In this document: in pieces, positions 44,183 to 54,331 of the stretch
How the letters are laid out: each line of letters opens with the position of its first letter
Position numbering within the stretch: the stretch's first letter is position 1
Assembly (NCBI GenBank): GCA_023213395.1
Contig: CM041465.1
Coordinates: 250,487,741-250,551,740, forward strand
Direction: 5' to 3'
DNA length: 64,000 bases
DNA from: Cycas panzhihuaensis
Taxonomy: Eukaryota > Cycadophyta
Notes under the pieces: generated by a model
Seen by the model: the letters and a program-made list of their open reading frames with translations, nothing else
Databases searched by the model: none
What the model was told of the DNA's origin: nothing
Made by a program: the position numbers and the translations under genes

Positions 44183-44759
44183 TGTGAAAAATGGGCATTA
44201 GGCCACATTAGTCCCAAGATCATAAGTACAAGCACAATACTACAAATGCATGAAAGCATGAAAGCATAAAGAACATAAAGAGAAATAGGAGCAAGAGAAA
44301 ATGATACCCAATATGTGGAGTTGGAATTGGTCCAACCTCCCAAGAAGAAACAGTTTGATTAGCAAACTGATAGCATAACAATACAACTCCAACTCTCTTG
44401 TTAGACAATGAGGAGAGGTCTCATTATATAGAGTGAAATGAGAGACCTAAGGCCTTGGATGTTTGACAAGTGTCAAACATCCAAGATACATGACTTGGAT
44501 CCTCATGCACTCTTTCTCAAATGAGAGACCTAAGGCCTTGGATGTTTGACAAGTGTCAAACATCTAAGATACATGACTTGGATCCTCAAAAAGTGCATGA
44601 GGGTCCATTTGACCCTTTAGTGACAACGTTGTGTCACTAGAAAGAATGTGGGTGTGCACTTTATCACTTAAGTGATAAGTCACCCCTAAAGTAAAAAGTG
44701 CATATATTACATGAAAAATAAAAGTACATTAACTTAACATTTAAACATAAGGTTTAACA
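44183..44759 (-). repeat. 5' LTR of element I
   Basis: 577 bp, three transitions away from 37446-38022. It carries the same twin hairpins (44454-44485, 44537-44568) and 18-bp palindrome (44661-44678). Confidence 0.93.
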
Positions 44760-45482
44760 CCTATCCCTAAATGGTTCTAGATACTTCTTAACTTTTATTG
44801 ATGATTTCACTTGAAAGGTGTGGGTGTACTTCATTCGTAGTAAGTCAGATGTATTTGACACATTTAAGGAATTCAAAGCTGAGGTAGAGTTAGAGTCAGG
44901 ATGTAAAATCAAATGTGTCAGGTCTAATAATGGAGGGGAATCTATCTCAAAAGAATTTCTGGACTTCTGCAAAATCAAAGGCATATGAAGACAGTTCACA
45001 AACCCATATACCCCTCAACCCAATGGTGTTGTTGAACGAAAGAATAGAACAATAATGGAAATGGCACGTAGCATGATTCATGGAAAACAAATCTCAAGAA
45101 CTTATTAGGCATAAGTAGTAAGCACAACTTGTTATCTAATCAATTGAAGTCCAACCACAACATTGCAACAGATAACACCTGAAGAAGCCTGGACAGGAAG
45201 GAACCCTGATGTAACTTAGAAATTTTTGGTTGCCAAGCCTTTGTACATATTCCAGATAAAAATAGAACAAAACTTGATTCAAAATGCATAGAATGCATTA
45301 TGATCGGTTACAGCAAAAATTCAAATACATATAGATGCATATATCCCAAGACTAATAAAATTTATGTAAGTAGGGATGTAGTCTTTAATGAAGAAATCCC
45401 TTCAGAGATCAAATGTCCAGTACAAACAATAGAAGAAGTACCTAGAATTGAATCTCAGAAAGAACTTCCTGTTGAAGAATAA
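44760..45482 (+). pseudogene. Integrase of copia D (right of insertion I)
   Basis: Continues from 37445: YFLTFIDDFT, VWVYFIRSKSDVFDTFKEFKAEVE, SNNGGESISKEFLDF (second catalytic position reads N in SNNGG where SDNGG is usual), PNGVVERKNRTIMEMARSM (glutamate kept), EEAWTGRNPDV and a C-terminal open frame with PKTNKIYVSRDVVFNEE ending at 45482. Stops at about 44810, 44985 and 45105 and a frame change near 45220 break it. Confidence 0.88.
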
Positions 45483-46427
45483 CGAGTAACTATAGAAAAT
45501 CAGTTGGATGAGTCTGAACCTACTCCTCACACTGGAGAAGAACTATCATCAGAAGAGTCAACTACAAAGGCACCAAAGAAATAGAAAAAGGTACCAAAAT
45601 GGCACATTAAAACCATAGAAGAAGGAAGAGGAAATGTGTTTACACACAGAACCAGGAGTCAGCAACATCAAGCACTCTTTAGCAAACTGCAGTCACAATC
45701 ATTTGAAGAAGCAAAGGAGCATGCAGAGTGGAGAATAGCCATGGATGCAAGAATGGATGCCATTGAAAAAAATCAAACTTGGGACCTGGTAGAACTGCCT
45801 CCAAATAAACCAGTAGTCAATTACAAGTGGGTGTACAAGGTAAAAGAAGGTGTAGATGGAAAAATAGGAAAATTCAAAGCAAGACTTGTGGCAAAAGAAT
45901 ACGCTCAGACCGCAAGGATAGACTTCGATGAGACATTCTCACCTGTGGCTAAAATGAATACTGTTTGAACAGTGATAGCAGTGGCAGCCCAAAAGAATTG
46001 GAAAATTTACTAGTTGGACGTCAAAAGTACCTTTTTAAATGGAGATCTGGAGGAAGAAGTCTATATGTAGCAACCAGAAGGCTATATCCAAACAGGACAA
46101 GAACATCTAGTATGTAAACTCAAAAAGGCACTATACGGATTGAAACAAGCTCCCAGAACTTGGTATGCTAAGCTGGACAAATATCTGTCCCAGAATGGCT
46201 TCCAAAGATATAGTTTTGATTCTAGCCTTTATATAAAAAGAAATGATGGAAAAATCTCAATCATTGTCGTCCATGTTGATGACATGATTCTTACAAGAGA
46301 CAACACCAAGTCCATCTCAAATATAAAAAGCCAAATAGAAAAGGACTTTGAAATGACAGATCTAGATTCTTTGAACTACTATCTGGGAATAGAGATTGAT
46401 CAATCCATTACACTCACACAAGGCAAA
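45483..46427 (+). pseudogene. RT of copia D (left of insertion C)
   Basis: Reads HAEWRIAMDARMDAIEKNQTW, NYKWVYKVKEGVDGK, FNGDLEEEVYM-like motif near 46035, [31 protein letters not shown] (catalytic DD kept, Tyr changed to His) and LNYYLGIEIDQ. Stops at about 45966, 46010 and 46066. Element C interrupts after LTQGK. Confidence 0.9.
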
Positions 46428-47318
46428 TGTTGACTTTAGGTTTATCCCCCTACTGAGATAAGTACACTTGTCAAGGTATCACTGGTAGTCTACTCTAGGA
46501 TACAGTCAACATGTTCATACACTTAGATCACACAGATTTGTTCATAATTCCATACAATCATGTCACATTTTACACACAGCAATACAATAAATAGCACATA
46601 TTCATCATCAAATTCTCATAAAACACATAGAATCCACACTTTCACATAACTCTTCCTTTATTAAGCAATAAGTCTTTATACAATAGGTGTTGGAATGCAT
46701 TCCCTGTGCATTCCAGCCACATACACTGCTGCGGTCATATGCATTCCTAGAAAGTACACATCATTATACACTGCTTTGTGCTGCTTGCATACGTACTGGC
46801 TATCATACCACTGAGTGCCTGAATACTTGGCTCTCACCCTTGAGAGTATAGCATAGGATTGAATCACTTGGCTCTCACACTAGAATGGTCCTCAAAGCAT
46901 CATTAAATATGTCCCTTTGATGCCTTTTGGGTGAAAGGTTATGACCCAAAGTCATAACCATACCTTTTTGTCACCAAGGTACCCTTTCACTTTAACACAT
47001 GATTAAGTCTCCTTAATGGTGTCTTTTCTGATCCGTAGATCCATACATATGTCCTTTTGGGCTGATGTCATCATTTCTAGGTGCCTTTGGGTCAGATTTG
47101 TCCATATGTACCTTATTGTCTGCTAGTGTACCGAAAACGGTACGCACCCTCTAATGCATACCAAAAAGGTACGTATCTGTCATACGTACCTAGATTGCAT
47201 GTTTTCCACCTTTTTCCATAATGCGTACCTCTGTATAGTCCATACTTGCATTCCTCTGGTCAATACAAGCCTGTATTCCGTCTTCCTTAAGGTCTATGTG
47301 TCAAAATATGTCCCAACA
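46428..47318 (-). repeat. 3' LTR of element C
   Basis: TGTTGACTTTAGG...GTCCCAACA on the plus strand; partner of 51893-52781. GTAC motifs cluster at about 47130-47190. Confidence 0.92.
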
Positions 47319-47319
47319 T

Positions 47320-47756
47320 CTATGCCGAGTCAAAATGATTGGGTTGAACATCCTTGCTCAACAAAAAATTTCAAAATTTGGGGTATTCCTCCCCCTCTCT
47401 ATTCTAAGGCTACTCCTGCTGCCTTTGCTCTGCTGCTGGGTCTCGTGCGGCTAAAATTTTCTCATTGATTTGAATGAGAGTTGCTATTATAACATCTTTC
47501 TCTTTGATCTTTTCTTGAAGGGGAGTTATTTCTGCCTTATATTCCTCCCTTTGATCAAACAAATTGTTTCTTGTGTTTTTCCTTCTGTTTCAGTTGGTTG
47601 TGATGATGTCTCCCATGTTTCCATTGCAGGGGGGGAACTTCGTCCATTCCTCAAGGGAGAGTTCTGCTTCAACTTCTTCCTCAGGTTTTCCCTCATCTTG
47701 TCTCCTCTTAGAACTTCTTCGTATCGCTTGTTTGGTACGATGTGGAATAGGAGTTC
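47320..47756 (-). pseudogene. ORF3 C-terminal remnant of element C
   Basis: The minus strand reads GTPIPHRTKQAIRRSSKRR, then EEEVEAELSLEEW, matching the C-terminal third of ORF3 in B and H, including the coiled-coil region in broken frames. The N-terminal two thirds are deleted: upstream sequence is the GTAC-rich repeat block and a T20 run (about 47803-47822). Confidence 0.75.
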
Positions 47757-48078
47757 CTTTTTTGGTATGTATAATGTATTTGATATGTACGTACACAAAA
47801 TATTTGTTTTTTTTTTTTTTTTTAATGCCTTTGTTTTGCTTTGTTCAACTTTTCCCTTGATTTTTCGTATGATAATATATCTTTCCTCCATGCTTTACCA
47901 TATTGCTTATTTGTATGATATGAGTTACGGTTGTTTTTTCTGTTTTTTGATTTTTTGTAATTTTATGCTTCCATATTGAATTGGATCATATTCCAATATC
48001 AAGGCGGTCTGATTCGCCTTGACGTAACGCAACACGTTATGATACAACCAACTGATCCAGCCGGTGAGTTGCTCCACC

Positions 48079-48365
48079 CTAGTTAATATAGGGTTTCAGT
48101 TTACTACCCTTGATCATTTCAGGCAGTAGTTGACCTGATAGTTTCTTCAACTAGATAGTGCCATTCTTGTACACCTTCTCAATCACATATAGGCCTTTCC
48201 AATGCATCTTCAATTCTCCTTGGGGTGTTTGGGATTTGTTGTCGAATCACCATACTTGATCACCCTTCTTGAAATACGATGTCTTGTCGTGGCAGTCGTG
48301 CCTTGCCTTTTCTCGCCTTTTCCTTGGTGTGGTATGTTTTGTCGATTTCTTCTTATGATCTATTA
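48079..48365 (-). pseudogene. Integrase C-terminal remnant of element C
   Basis: Reads KARHDCHDKTSYFKKGDQVW, then LKMHWKGLYVIEKVYKNGT and GSKLKPYIN with a stop at 48079-48081. Only the region after the catalytic core survives. Its sequence is more diverged from A, B and H than the rest of element C is, so it may stem from a different subfamily. Confidence 0.75.
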
Positions 48366-49130
48366 TTTCTTCTCCCAACCAATGTTTTATACAATGTATT
48401 AAGTGGATAGTTCCATATAGTTGTTCTTCATAAAAGGGCTTCACATAATCTCCAATGTATTCTTCATAATTTCTCTTCTGGAGTGGAAATTTTGTTTCCT
48501 AGATTGGAATCTCTAGGGATACTCTCAGCAAGTTCCTTTTCTTCTTCCTCAAATTTCGCGCGCCGATGGTTGAAATGATCTTTTGCTGGGTAGGTGTACC
48601 TCTAAAGAAGATGAGGAAGGTTTGTTACTTCCTTTCTCGGGCTAGGATGGGGGTGAGGAAGGGCAATCTACCTCAAGACCCACACCAGAGGTAGAGGGAA
48701 GGTTAGGGTTAGAGAGGGTTGGTGTATCAGGAGGTGAATTAGGGTAAGGGTTTGGGTTAAGAAGGGAATTTGGATTTAGGTCTAGGTTTTTTTTGTTATT
48801 ATTAACACTTGTATAATCAACAAATTTAGATTTAATATCAACGTCCTCAGTTACATTCTTAGAAAGTAGGTTACACCTATAGAAAGAAGAATTGACTTCA
48901 TAAGCATCTTGCAACCAATAATCCACAAATTTCATCCTGTTTTCATCATCTGAAAATTTGTAGATTTCTCCAAAGTAAGTCATCTCTGTCTCTTGGAGGT
49001 CGATCATTTTGGTTGGTTCTTCGACTGTGTGATAGAGATTTCCTTCGTCAAACGAAGATGTTGTTGCTTCACTCACAATGGTCATGCTTGAACCGTCATT
49101 GGGTATTACTTCGATCGAATTCTTTCCCAA
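48366..49130 (-). pseudogene. Post-protease linker of element C with the start of a capsid-like module
   Basis: Acidic, then proline/asparagine-rich (PNPYPNSPPDTP), then KFEEEEKELAESIPRDSNLG and YIGDYVKPFYEEQLYG and IKHWLGEE. It aligns in order with 8700-9478 of element A. The capsid-like module is cut after its first helices by the deletion that brings in the integrase C-terminus. Confidence 0.65.
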
Positions 49131-49864
49131 CATTGGTAATACCACTTCATTTCCTCCATCTGACAATGTGAAGGTTGTGTCTCTCCAACTTTGGAGACAT
49201 TGTGTTTTGTATAACCAAGATCTCCCCAATAAGGTTGGATATGGTGTTGCACCCTTCTCTGTCTCCACAATTGTGAAATCAATTTTAACGACAATTCCTA
49301 CCACATCCACCTTGATGTTGGCAAGTTTCCCCACAGGTCTACCAATAATTCATTGACTAGCTTCAATGAATAAGTTGTTGCCTCCAACTTTGGGCTTCCA
49401 AACTTCCGCCATGTCAAGGTTGGTAGTACATTCACGGCAGCTCCTCCATCCACGATTACCCTTGAGAATCGTTCTCCCACAATCGTGATTGTTACCATTG
49501 GGTCAATGTCGAATGATGGCATTACTTTCTTTAGACTCTTGGTAATCCCTTGTTGTTGTAATATTCCTTCCTTAATCTAATCTATTACTTGACATAGGGG
49601 GATTATTAGTTGTAATTGTTTGACCAAGTTTTCCATCAACAACAACATCTGTGGAATATCCTCGGCTAGTAACCCTTTAAATAATTCCTCCATTTGTACC
49701 ACTTGAGGTTGTGTTTTTTGCTCCTCTGGTACTTTTTCTTTCTCCTTTTGTCTATTTTTTCTTACATACACATGTTTAGTTTCTGGTTTACCCATTGGCA
49801 GCATGGTATCTGTTTGGGTTCTCTCCCAATATCTGCTTCGCTTGTCTGAATCGGTTAATCTCAA
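49131..49864 (-). pseudogene. Protease region of element C
   Basis: RVIVDGGAAVNVLPTLTWRK, with the family's DGG active-site variant, followed by YPTLLGRSWLYKTQC. Frameshifts near 49320 and 49560. The upstream part (KHVYVRKNRQKEK, EELFKGLLAED) is the Gag-protease junction. Confidence 0.85.
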
Positions 49865-51751
49865 TTTGTGGGTTTGGATACCCCTCTTCTGCGTTCTCCT
49901 TTTGCTTCCTTTGTAGTTTCATGTTTTTACTATTTTCTGGTATGATCATCATTAAATTGGTGGCCTTGGCTTTCCCTCTGCAATCTTCTGTTCTATGCTC
50001 ACTTGACCCACAATTGTTGCATACGAACAATTTTTGTTCGTACTCCCGCTTAGTTGGCCATTTCGACTTCTAATGTCCAAATTATAGACATATGAGACAT
50101 CTCCCCATGGGTTGTTTCATCCTCGAGGATTCTTGTGTACTCCTCGTTGTGTATACATTCTGAGGTGGGTTGCCTCCTCTTACCCTACCCCGTCCTCTAT
50201 ACGACCTTCCTCTAGGATTGTAAAAACAATCCTTTGTCCTATGACTATCGACATCACATATGTGGCACCATTTGTCCCTTTGGTGCATTGCACTATTCTT
50301 CGGATTAATTTCGCATTCCTTTGTCGTGTGCGAACTTTCTTCGCAGATGTGGCACCACTTTTCAACCTTAAATTTGCAGTCCTTCTTTTTCTTTGCTACT
50401 TCCTCTTCTCTGCTATTTTTCATCTTCAGTCTTGCTACTTCTTTTCTCAAAACTTCCACTTCTGATTCTTCTTCCGAGACTCCCACCTGACAGAAGGGTC
50501 AGTTATGCTGATTCTGCTTGATTTCCCTTATCTCCTCTTGTAATCTTAGTAGGAGGGGGTCGTGCCCTCCGGCTTGAGCATCCATTTCGCTCAAATCTAG
50601 TGCCAACATCGGGCGTTCTTGAATGATTTCAATGGATGTGCATGCATCATAGATCTCAGCTTTTCATTTAATCCTCTGACAAAATAATCCTTCATGTTGT
50701 AATCTGTCACTGTCTCATTCATCATATTGGCAGCGATGATTTTCATTCGGCTGATATAAGTCAATATTGATTCTCCCGGTCTTTGTTTGATTTCACTTAG
50801 GGCAATTTCTACCGCTTCATTGCTTCGGAACTTCTGAAACCTTTCCTCAAAACACTTCTTTATGTTGGCCCATGTTTCCTTCTTATTCAACTCCTTATAC
50901 CATGCCAATGGTACTCCCCTCAATGTGCAAGCAAATCTGGCCTTTATTTCATCTTCATCCGTGATTTTCTTTACATCAAACAAGTTTTGGAACAAATATG
51001 CGTGCTCTACTGCATCTGAGGTGTCATTAAATATCAATTTTCCAAAATCTCTGTAGTCGTCCATCTTGGGTGACTGCACTGGTGTTCCACCCAGTGGTGA
51101 TTCTTCTCCTTTTTCCTCCTCAAGGGATTATACTTCTTCCTCTTCGCCCTTCCCTTTAGGTGGTGTGTTTGGAGTGCTTATTGCAATGCTATCCCTTCCA
51201 AATAGGGGATTCTTGAATGGCATCTTTAGGTGTATAGGCTCTGGCACTTGTACCGTCAATGGTGTGACCACTATATACGATTGTTCAGATGCTCTGTCTG
51301 ACGAATCCTCAAAAAGTTGCCTTGTTAATTTGTTTTCCCAATATGCCGAGGGACCTTCCTCTGTCTTCTTCTCGTTATCACTTAGTTCCTTCAGGGTATT
51401 TTCCACAGGTGTATTCTCCTCCTTCCTTAGGGCATCTTTATGTTCCTCATTCACTTTTGGTTTTTCTTCCCTTTCTGGGCTAAACAGGTCATACTTGATT
51501 GGGGCTGGTGTTAATACCATTTGTTCACCATTGTTTCCCTCTCCTTTCTCCTGAGGTGTCTAGGCTCCACTTGCCTCAGATTCTTCAACGGATTGTCCCT
51601 TAATCTCGTTATTATGCGAACTTAGTCTTTTTGCCCTTCTCAATTTTGACTCCTTTGACCATCGTAATGTTCTCTGTCTATTTGTTTCTTTCCCCTTAAG
51701 TGAAGCATCCTTTTGTGGCTCTCCCACCTTCGAAGGCCTCTTAGGTGGCAT
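49865..51751 (-). pseudogene. Gag of element C
   Basis: ATG at 51751 (MPPKRPSKVGEPQK). A stop near 51560 follows the basic N-terminus, then an acidic region with EEGPSAYWENKL. The capsid core at 51079-50600 is the best copy in the window: DYRDFGKLIFND, VEHAYLFQNLFDVKKI, LRGVPLAWYKEL, TWANIKKCFEERFQKF, RPGESILTYISRMK. Knuckles CHICEESSHTTKEC and CHICDVDSHRTKDC are intact, the third is degraded (CLIC only), and the fourth is CNNCGSSEHRTEDC. RGRGRVRGG follows the second. Confidence 0.9.
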
Positions 51752-51878
51752 TGGAAGGTCCCCTGGCTGCCGGAGGCTTAGTTACAGCCTGCCATCACAA
51801 CGACAGCCAGGGTCCTTTGTCCTTTGCACATCTCCCCCTTGTGAAACTCCTCAGCCTCGTCCCTCCTTAGTGGACATA

Positions 51879-51891
51879 GGCAACGGAACCA
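51879..51891 (-). other. Primer-binding site of element C
   Basis: Reverse complement TGGTTCCGTTGCC, identical to B and one base inside the 5' LTR. Confidence 0.65.
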
Positions 51892-51892
51892 A

Positions 51893-52781
51893 TGTTGACT
51901 TTAGGTTTATCTCCCTACTAAGATAAGTACACTTGTCAAGGTATCACTGGTAGTCTACTCTAGGATACAGTCAACATGTTCATACACTTAGATCACACAA
52001 ATTTGTTCATAATTCCAAACAATCATGTCAAAGTTTACACACAACAATACAATAAATAGCACATATTCATCATCCAATTCTCATAAAACACATAGAATCC
52101 ACACTTCCACGTAACTCTTCCTTTATTAAGCAATAAGTCTTTACACAATAGGTGTTGGAACGCATTCCCTATGCACTCTAGCCACATACACTACTGCGGT
52201 CATATGCATTCCTAGAAAGTACACATCATTATACACTGCTCTGTGTTGCTTGCATATGTACTGGCTACTGTACCACTAAGTGTCTGAATACTTGGCTCTC
52301 ACCCTTGAGAGTATACCATAGGATTGAATCACTCGGCTCTCACACTGGAATGGTCCTCAAAGCATCATTAAATATGTCCCTTTGATGCCTTTTGGGTGAA
52401 AGGTTATGACCCAAAGTCATAACCATACCTTTTTGTCACCAAGGTACCCTTTCATTTTAACACACAATTAAATCTCCTTAATGGTGTCTTTTTTGATCTG
52501 TACATCCGTACATATGTCCTTTTGGGCTGATGTCATCATTTCTGGGTGCCTTTAGGTCAAATCTGTCCATATGTACCTTGTTGTTTGCTAGTGTACCGAA
52601 AACGGTACATCCTGTAATGCATACCAAAAAGGTACGTATCTGTCATACGTACCCAAATTGCATGTTTTCCACCTTTTTCCACGGTGCATACCTTCGTACA
52701 GTCCATACTTGCATTCATGTGGTCAATACAAGCCTGTATTCCGTCTTCCTCAAGGTCTATATGTCAAAATATGTCCCAACA
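51893..52781 (-). repeat. 5' LTR of element C
   Basis: Partner of 46428-47318 with scattered substitutions and small deletions (for example near 52605). The right flank ACAAA continues directly into the copia D reading frame. Confidence 0.92.
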
Positions 52782-53571
52782 ACAAATTCATCAAAGATTT
52801 GCTAGTTAAATTTCAAATGGAGAACTGCAATGAATGTGCAACCCCTATGAAAGTAAATTGTAATCTAGTCCCATATGAAGGAGAATCTTCAGTTGATTGC
52901 ACTCTTTACACACAGTTGATTGGAAGTCTTATTTATCTCACCGCCACAAGACCTAACATCTCACATTCAGTAGGATTGGTTTCCAGATACATGCAAGAGC
53001 CGAAAACGAAGCATTAGAAGGCAGCAATAAGGATACTCAGGTATCTAAAAGGCATTGTAGATTTAAAGTTGGTATACAACAAGGGGAAGTCAACTCAATT
53101 GATTGGATATTGCAACTCTGACTGGGTAGGAGACAGAGAGACTAAAAGATCTACTAGTGGATATTGTTTCTTCTTACACTCAGCTGCCATCTCATGGTGC
53201 AACAAAAAGCAACTAACAATTGCTCTTTCATCGACCAAAGCAAAATACAAGTCGACAGTCAACGCAATCTGTGAAGCTCTCTGGCTCAAGCAACTGCTAA
53301 TGGGCATGAATCAACTGCAACAAGAACCAACAACATTGCTTGTGATGATCAAAGCGCAATAAAGTTAACCAAAAATCCTATTCTACATACGCAAACAAAA
53401 CACATAGAAGTACATCATCATTTCATCTGGGAAAAAGTGCAAAGTAAAGAAATTGATCTAACATATCGTCCCGCAGCAAGCCATGTTGCAGATATTCTAA
53501 CAAAATCTCTTGGCAGAGACAAGTCTCAAATTCTCAGAGAAAGAATAGGACTAAAAGGGATAAAACACTAA
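52782..53571 (+). pseudogene. RT end and RNase H of copia D (right of insertion C)
   Basis: Resumes FIKDLLVKFQMENCNECATPM; TLYTQLIGSLIYLTATRPNISH; a stop near 53015; RILRYLKGIVDL; then RNase H: YCNSDWVGDRETKRSTSGY, SWCNKKQLTIALSSTKAKYKS. After a stop near 53360 a shifted frame reads HVADILTKSLGRD, the conserved copia C-terminus, up to the purine tract. Confidence 0.9.
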
Positions 53572-53578
53572 GAGAGGG

Positions 53579-53776
53579 TGTTAGAATATAATGTTTTATC
53601 CTAGAAGTATTAAAGAAGAGGGGTCATGTAATTAAACCCTCATTGTACATAATTTACATATTTAATGTACTATCCATGTAACGGTTACAAAGTTTGATGT
53701 ATAAAAAGGAGGATTTCCTTCCTCAATAATGAAGAGAGTTTTTTCCTCATCAATCTGAGAAATCTGATTCTTAACA
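53579..53776 (+). repeat. 3' LTR of copia D, with purine tract before it
   Basis: 198 bp, the partner of 34889-35084, preceded by AAGAGAGGG (53570-53578). TATAAAAA lies at about 53700. The right flank GAAGT is followed by chromovirus E sequence. Confidence 0.93.
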
Positions 53777-53904
53777 GAAGTGGATATCGATTTTCGACAA
53801 TGATTTTGTTAAGAGCTTAGTAATCAATACACAAATGCCATTCTTTGTCTTTTTTGGGAATTAGGATTGCAAGGGAGCCACTATTATGGACCTACTCTAT
53901 AACT
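53777..53904 (-). pseudogene. RT N-terminal fragment of chromovirus E (right of copia D)
   Basis: The minus strand reads SGSLAILIPKKDKEWHLCID, then ALNKIIVENRYPL, the fingers of a chromovirus RT. It continues directly into 34888 when D and one target copy are removed. It ends where the LTR of element F begins. Confidence 0.82.
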
Positions 53905-54098
53905 TGAAAAGAAAGCTAGGTATTACGAATACAAAGAACACTTTGAAAAGATTTATAGTCAATAGACCAATTGATTTTATTGATAAAAGATAAGTGATGA
54001 TCAATATTACATTTTGGTCCATATTTATATGAACATGACAGGCCCTTTTCACAAAGATTTACAACCATTCAAGACACCTTTTACTGAAACTCGTAACA
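53905..54098 (-). repeat. 3' LTR of chromovirus F
   Basis: About 194 bp. The minus strand starts TGTTACGAGTTTCAG directly after the purine tract, has TATAAATA (about 54035) and AATAAAATC (about 53975), and would end CTTTTCA. The outer edge is inferred because no second LTR is visible. Confidence 0.55.
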
Positions 54099-54109
54099 AC
54101 TCCTCCCCC

Positions 54110-54331
54110 TTAAGAGGTTTCGCCCACGAAACTTTCATTTTTTAAGTCTGGATAAAGTTTGATAAAATCATTGGATTCACAAGAGGTATCTTCATGAGGT
54201 AATTGTTTCCATTTGATCAAATATTCTTGAATAGTCTTTGATCGTAATCGTCGTTCTCGAATATCAATGATAGCTTCTGTTACTAAGATTAGTTTTCCTT
54301 CGTCATCTAAGAGAGGTAATTCTGTCTGCAC
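54110..54331 (-). pseudogene. Chromodomain of chromovirus F integrase
   Basis: Reads IRERRLRSKTIQEYLIKWKQ, then LPHEDTSCESNDFIKLYPDL, a chromodomain-like fold signature (basic strand, YLIKWK, W replaced by C in the usual TWE). In chromoviruses this domain directs integration to particular chromatin. The stop lies at the purine tract. Confidence 0.85.

Larger units (their letters stand above)
37446..44759 (-). mobile_element. Ty1/copia element I, youngest insertion, perfect target duplication
   Basis: 7.3 kb on the minus strand. Both LTRs are 577 bp (37446-38022 and 44183-44759) with three differences, all transitions. Flanks CCTAT and CCTAT are identical. The primer site on the minus strand is TGGTATCAGAGC (44169-44180), and the purine tract GAGAAGGGGG is at 38023-38032. 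Order: a long leader, Gag, protease, integrase, RT, RNase H. Despite near-identical LTRs, the coding region has several frameshifts and stops. It belongs to a different copia family from D, G and J; the left-edge fragment at 1-790 is a relative. Confidence 0.95.
46428..52781 (-). mobile_element. Ty3/gypsy element C, RT-less derivative of the A family
   Basis: 6.35 kb on the minus strand. LTRs 46428-47318 (891 bp) and 51893-52781 (889 bp). Flanks GCAAA and ACAAA match at 4 of 5. Gag, protease, the start of the protease-RT linker, the integrase C-terminus and the ORF3 C-terminus are present. RT, RNase H, the integrase zinc and catalytic core and the ORF3 N-terminus are missing. The linker-integrase junction is near 48365 and the repeat-block/ORF3 junction near 47756. 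The deletion endpoints differ from those of B, so the losses were independent. Confidence 0.93.
34889..53776 (+). mobile_element. Ty1/copia element D, full length, carrying insertions I and C
   Basis: LTRs 34889-35084 (196 bp) and 53579-53776 (198 bp), TGTTAG...TTAACA. Flanks AAAGT and GAAGT match at 4 of 5. A perfect Met primer site TGGTATCAGAGC lies at 35085-35096, and the purine tract AAGAGAGGG at 53570-53578. Removing element I (37446-44759) and element C (46428-52781) leaves about 5.2 kb with Gag, protease, integrase, RT and RNase H in copia order. The reading frame rejoins at both insertion points: LTPL/SLNG around I and TQGK/FIKDLL around C. Confidence 0.95.

Noticed and set aside
43614-44198. 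194-codon minus-strand open frame with a hydrophobic N-terminal run
   Set aside because: It starts inside the LTR and crosses the primer-binding site of element I, has no known motif, and lies in a G+C-rich stretch where long open frames arise by chance.
47470-47979. 169-codon plus-strand frame rich in Phe and Leu, looking like a membrane protein
   Set aside because: It is antisense to the ORF3 remnant, repeat block and T-tract of gypsy C; the hydrophobicity comes from complementary A-rich coding sequence and the poly-T run.
51066-51554. 162-codon plus-strand frame with many Ser and Phe residues
   Set aside because: Antisense of element C Gag; serine/phenylalanine composition reflects complementary Lys/Glu codons.
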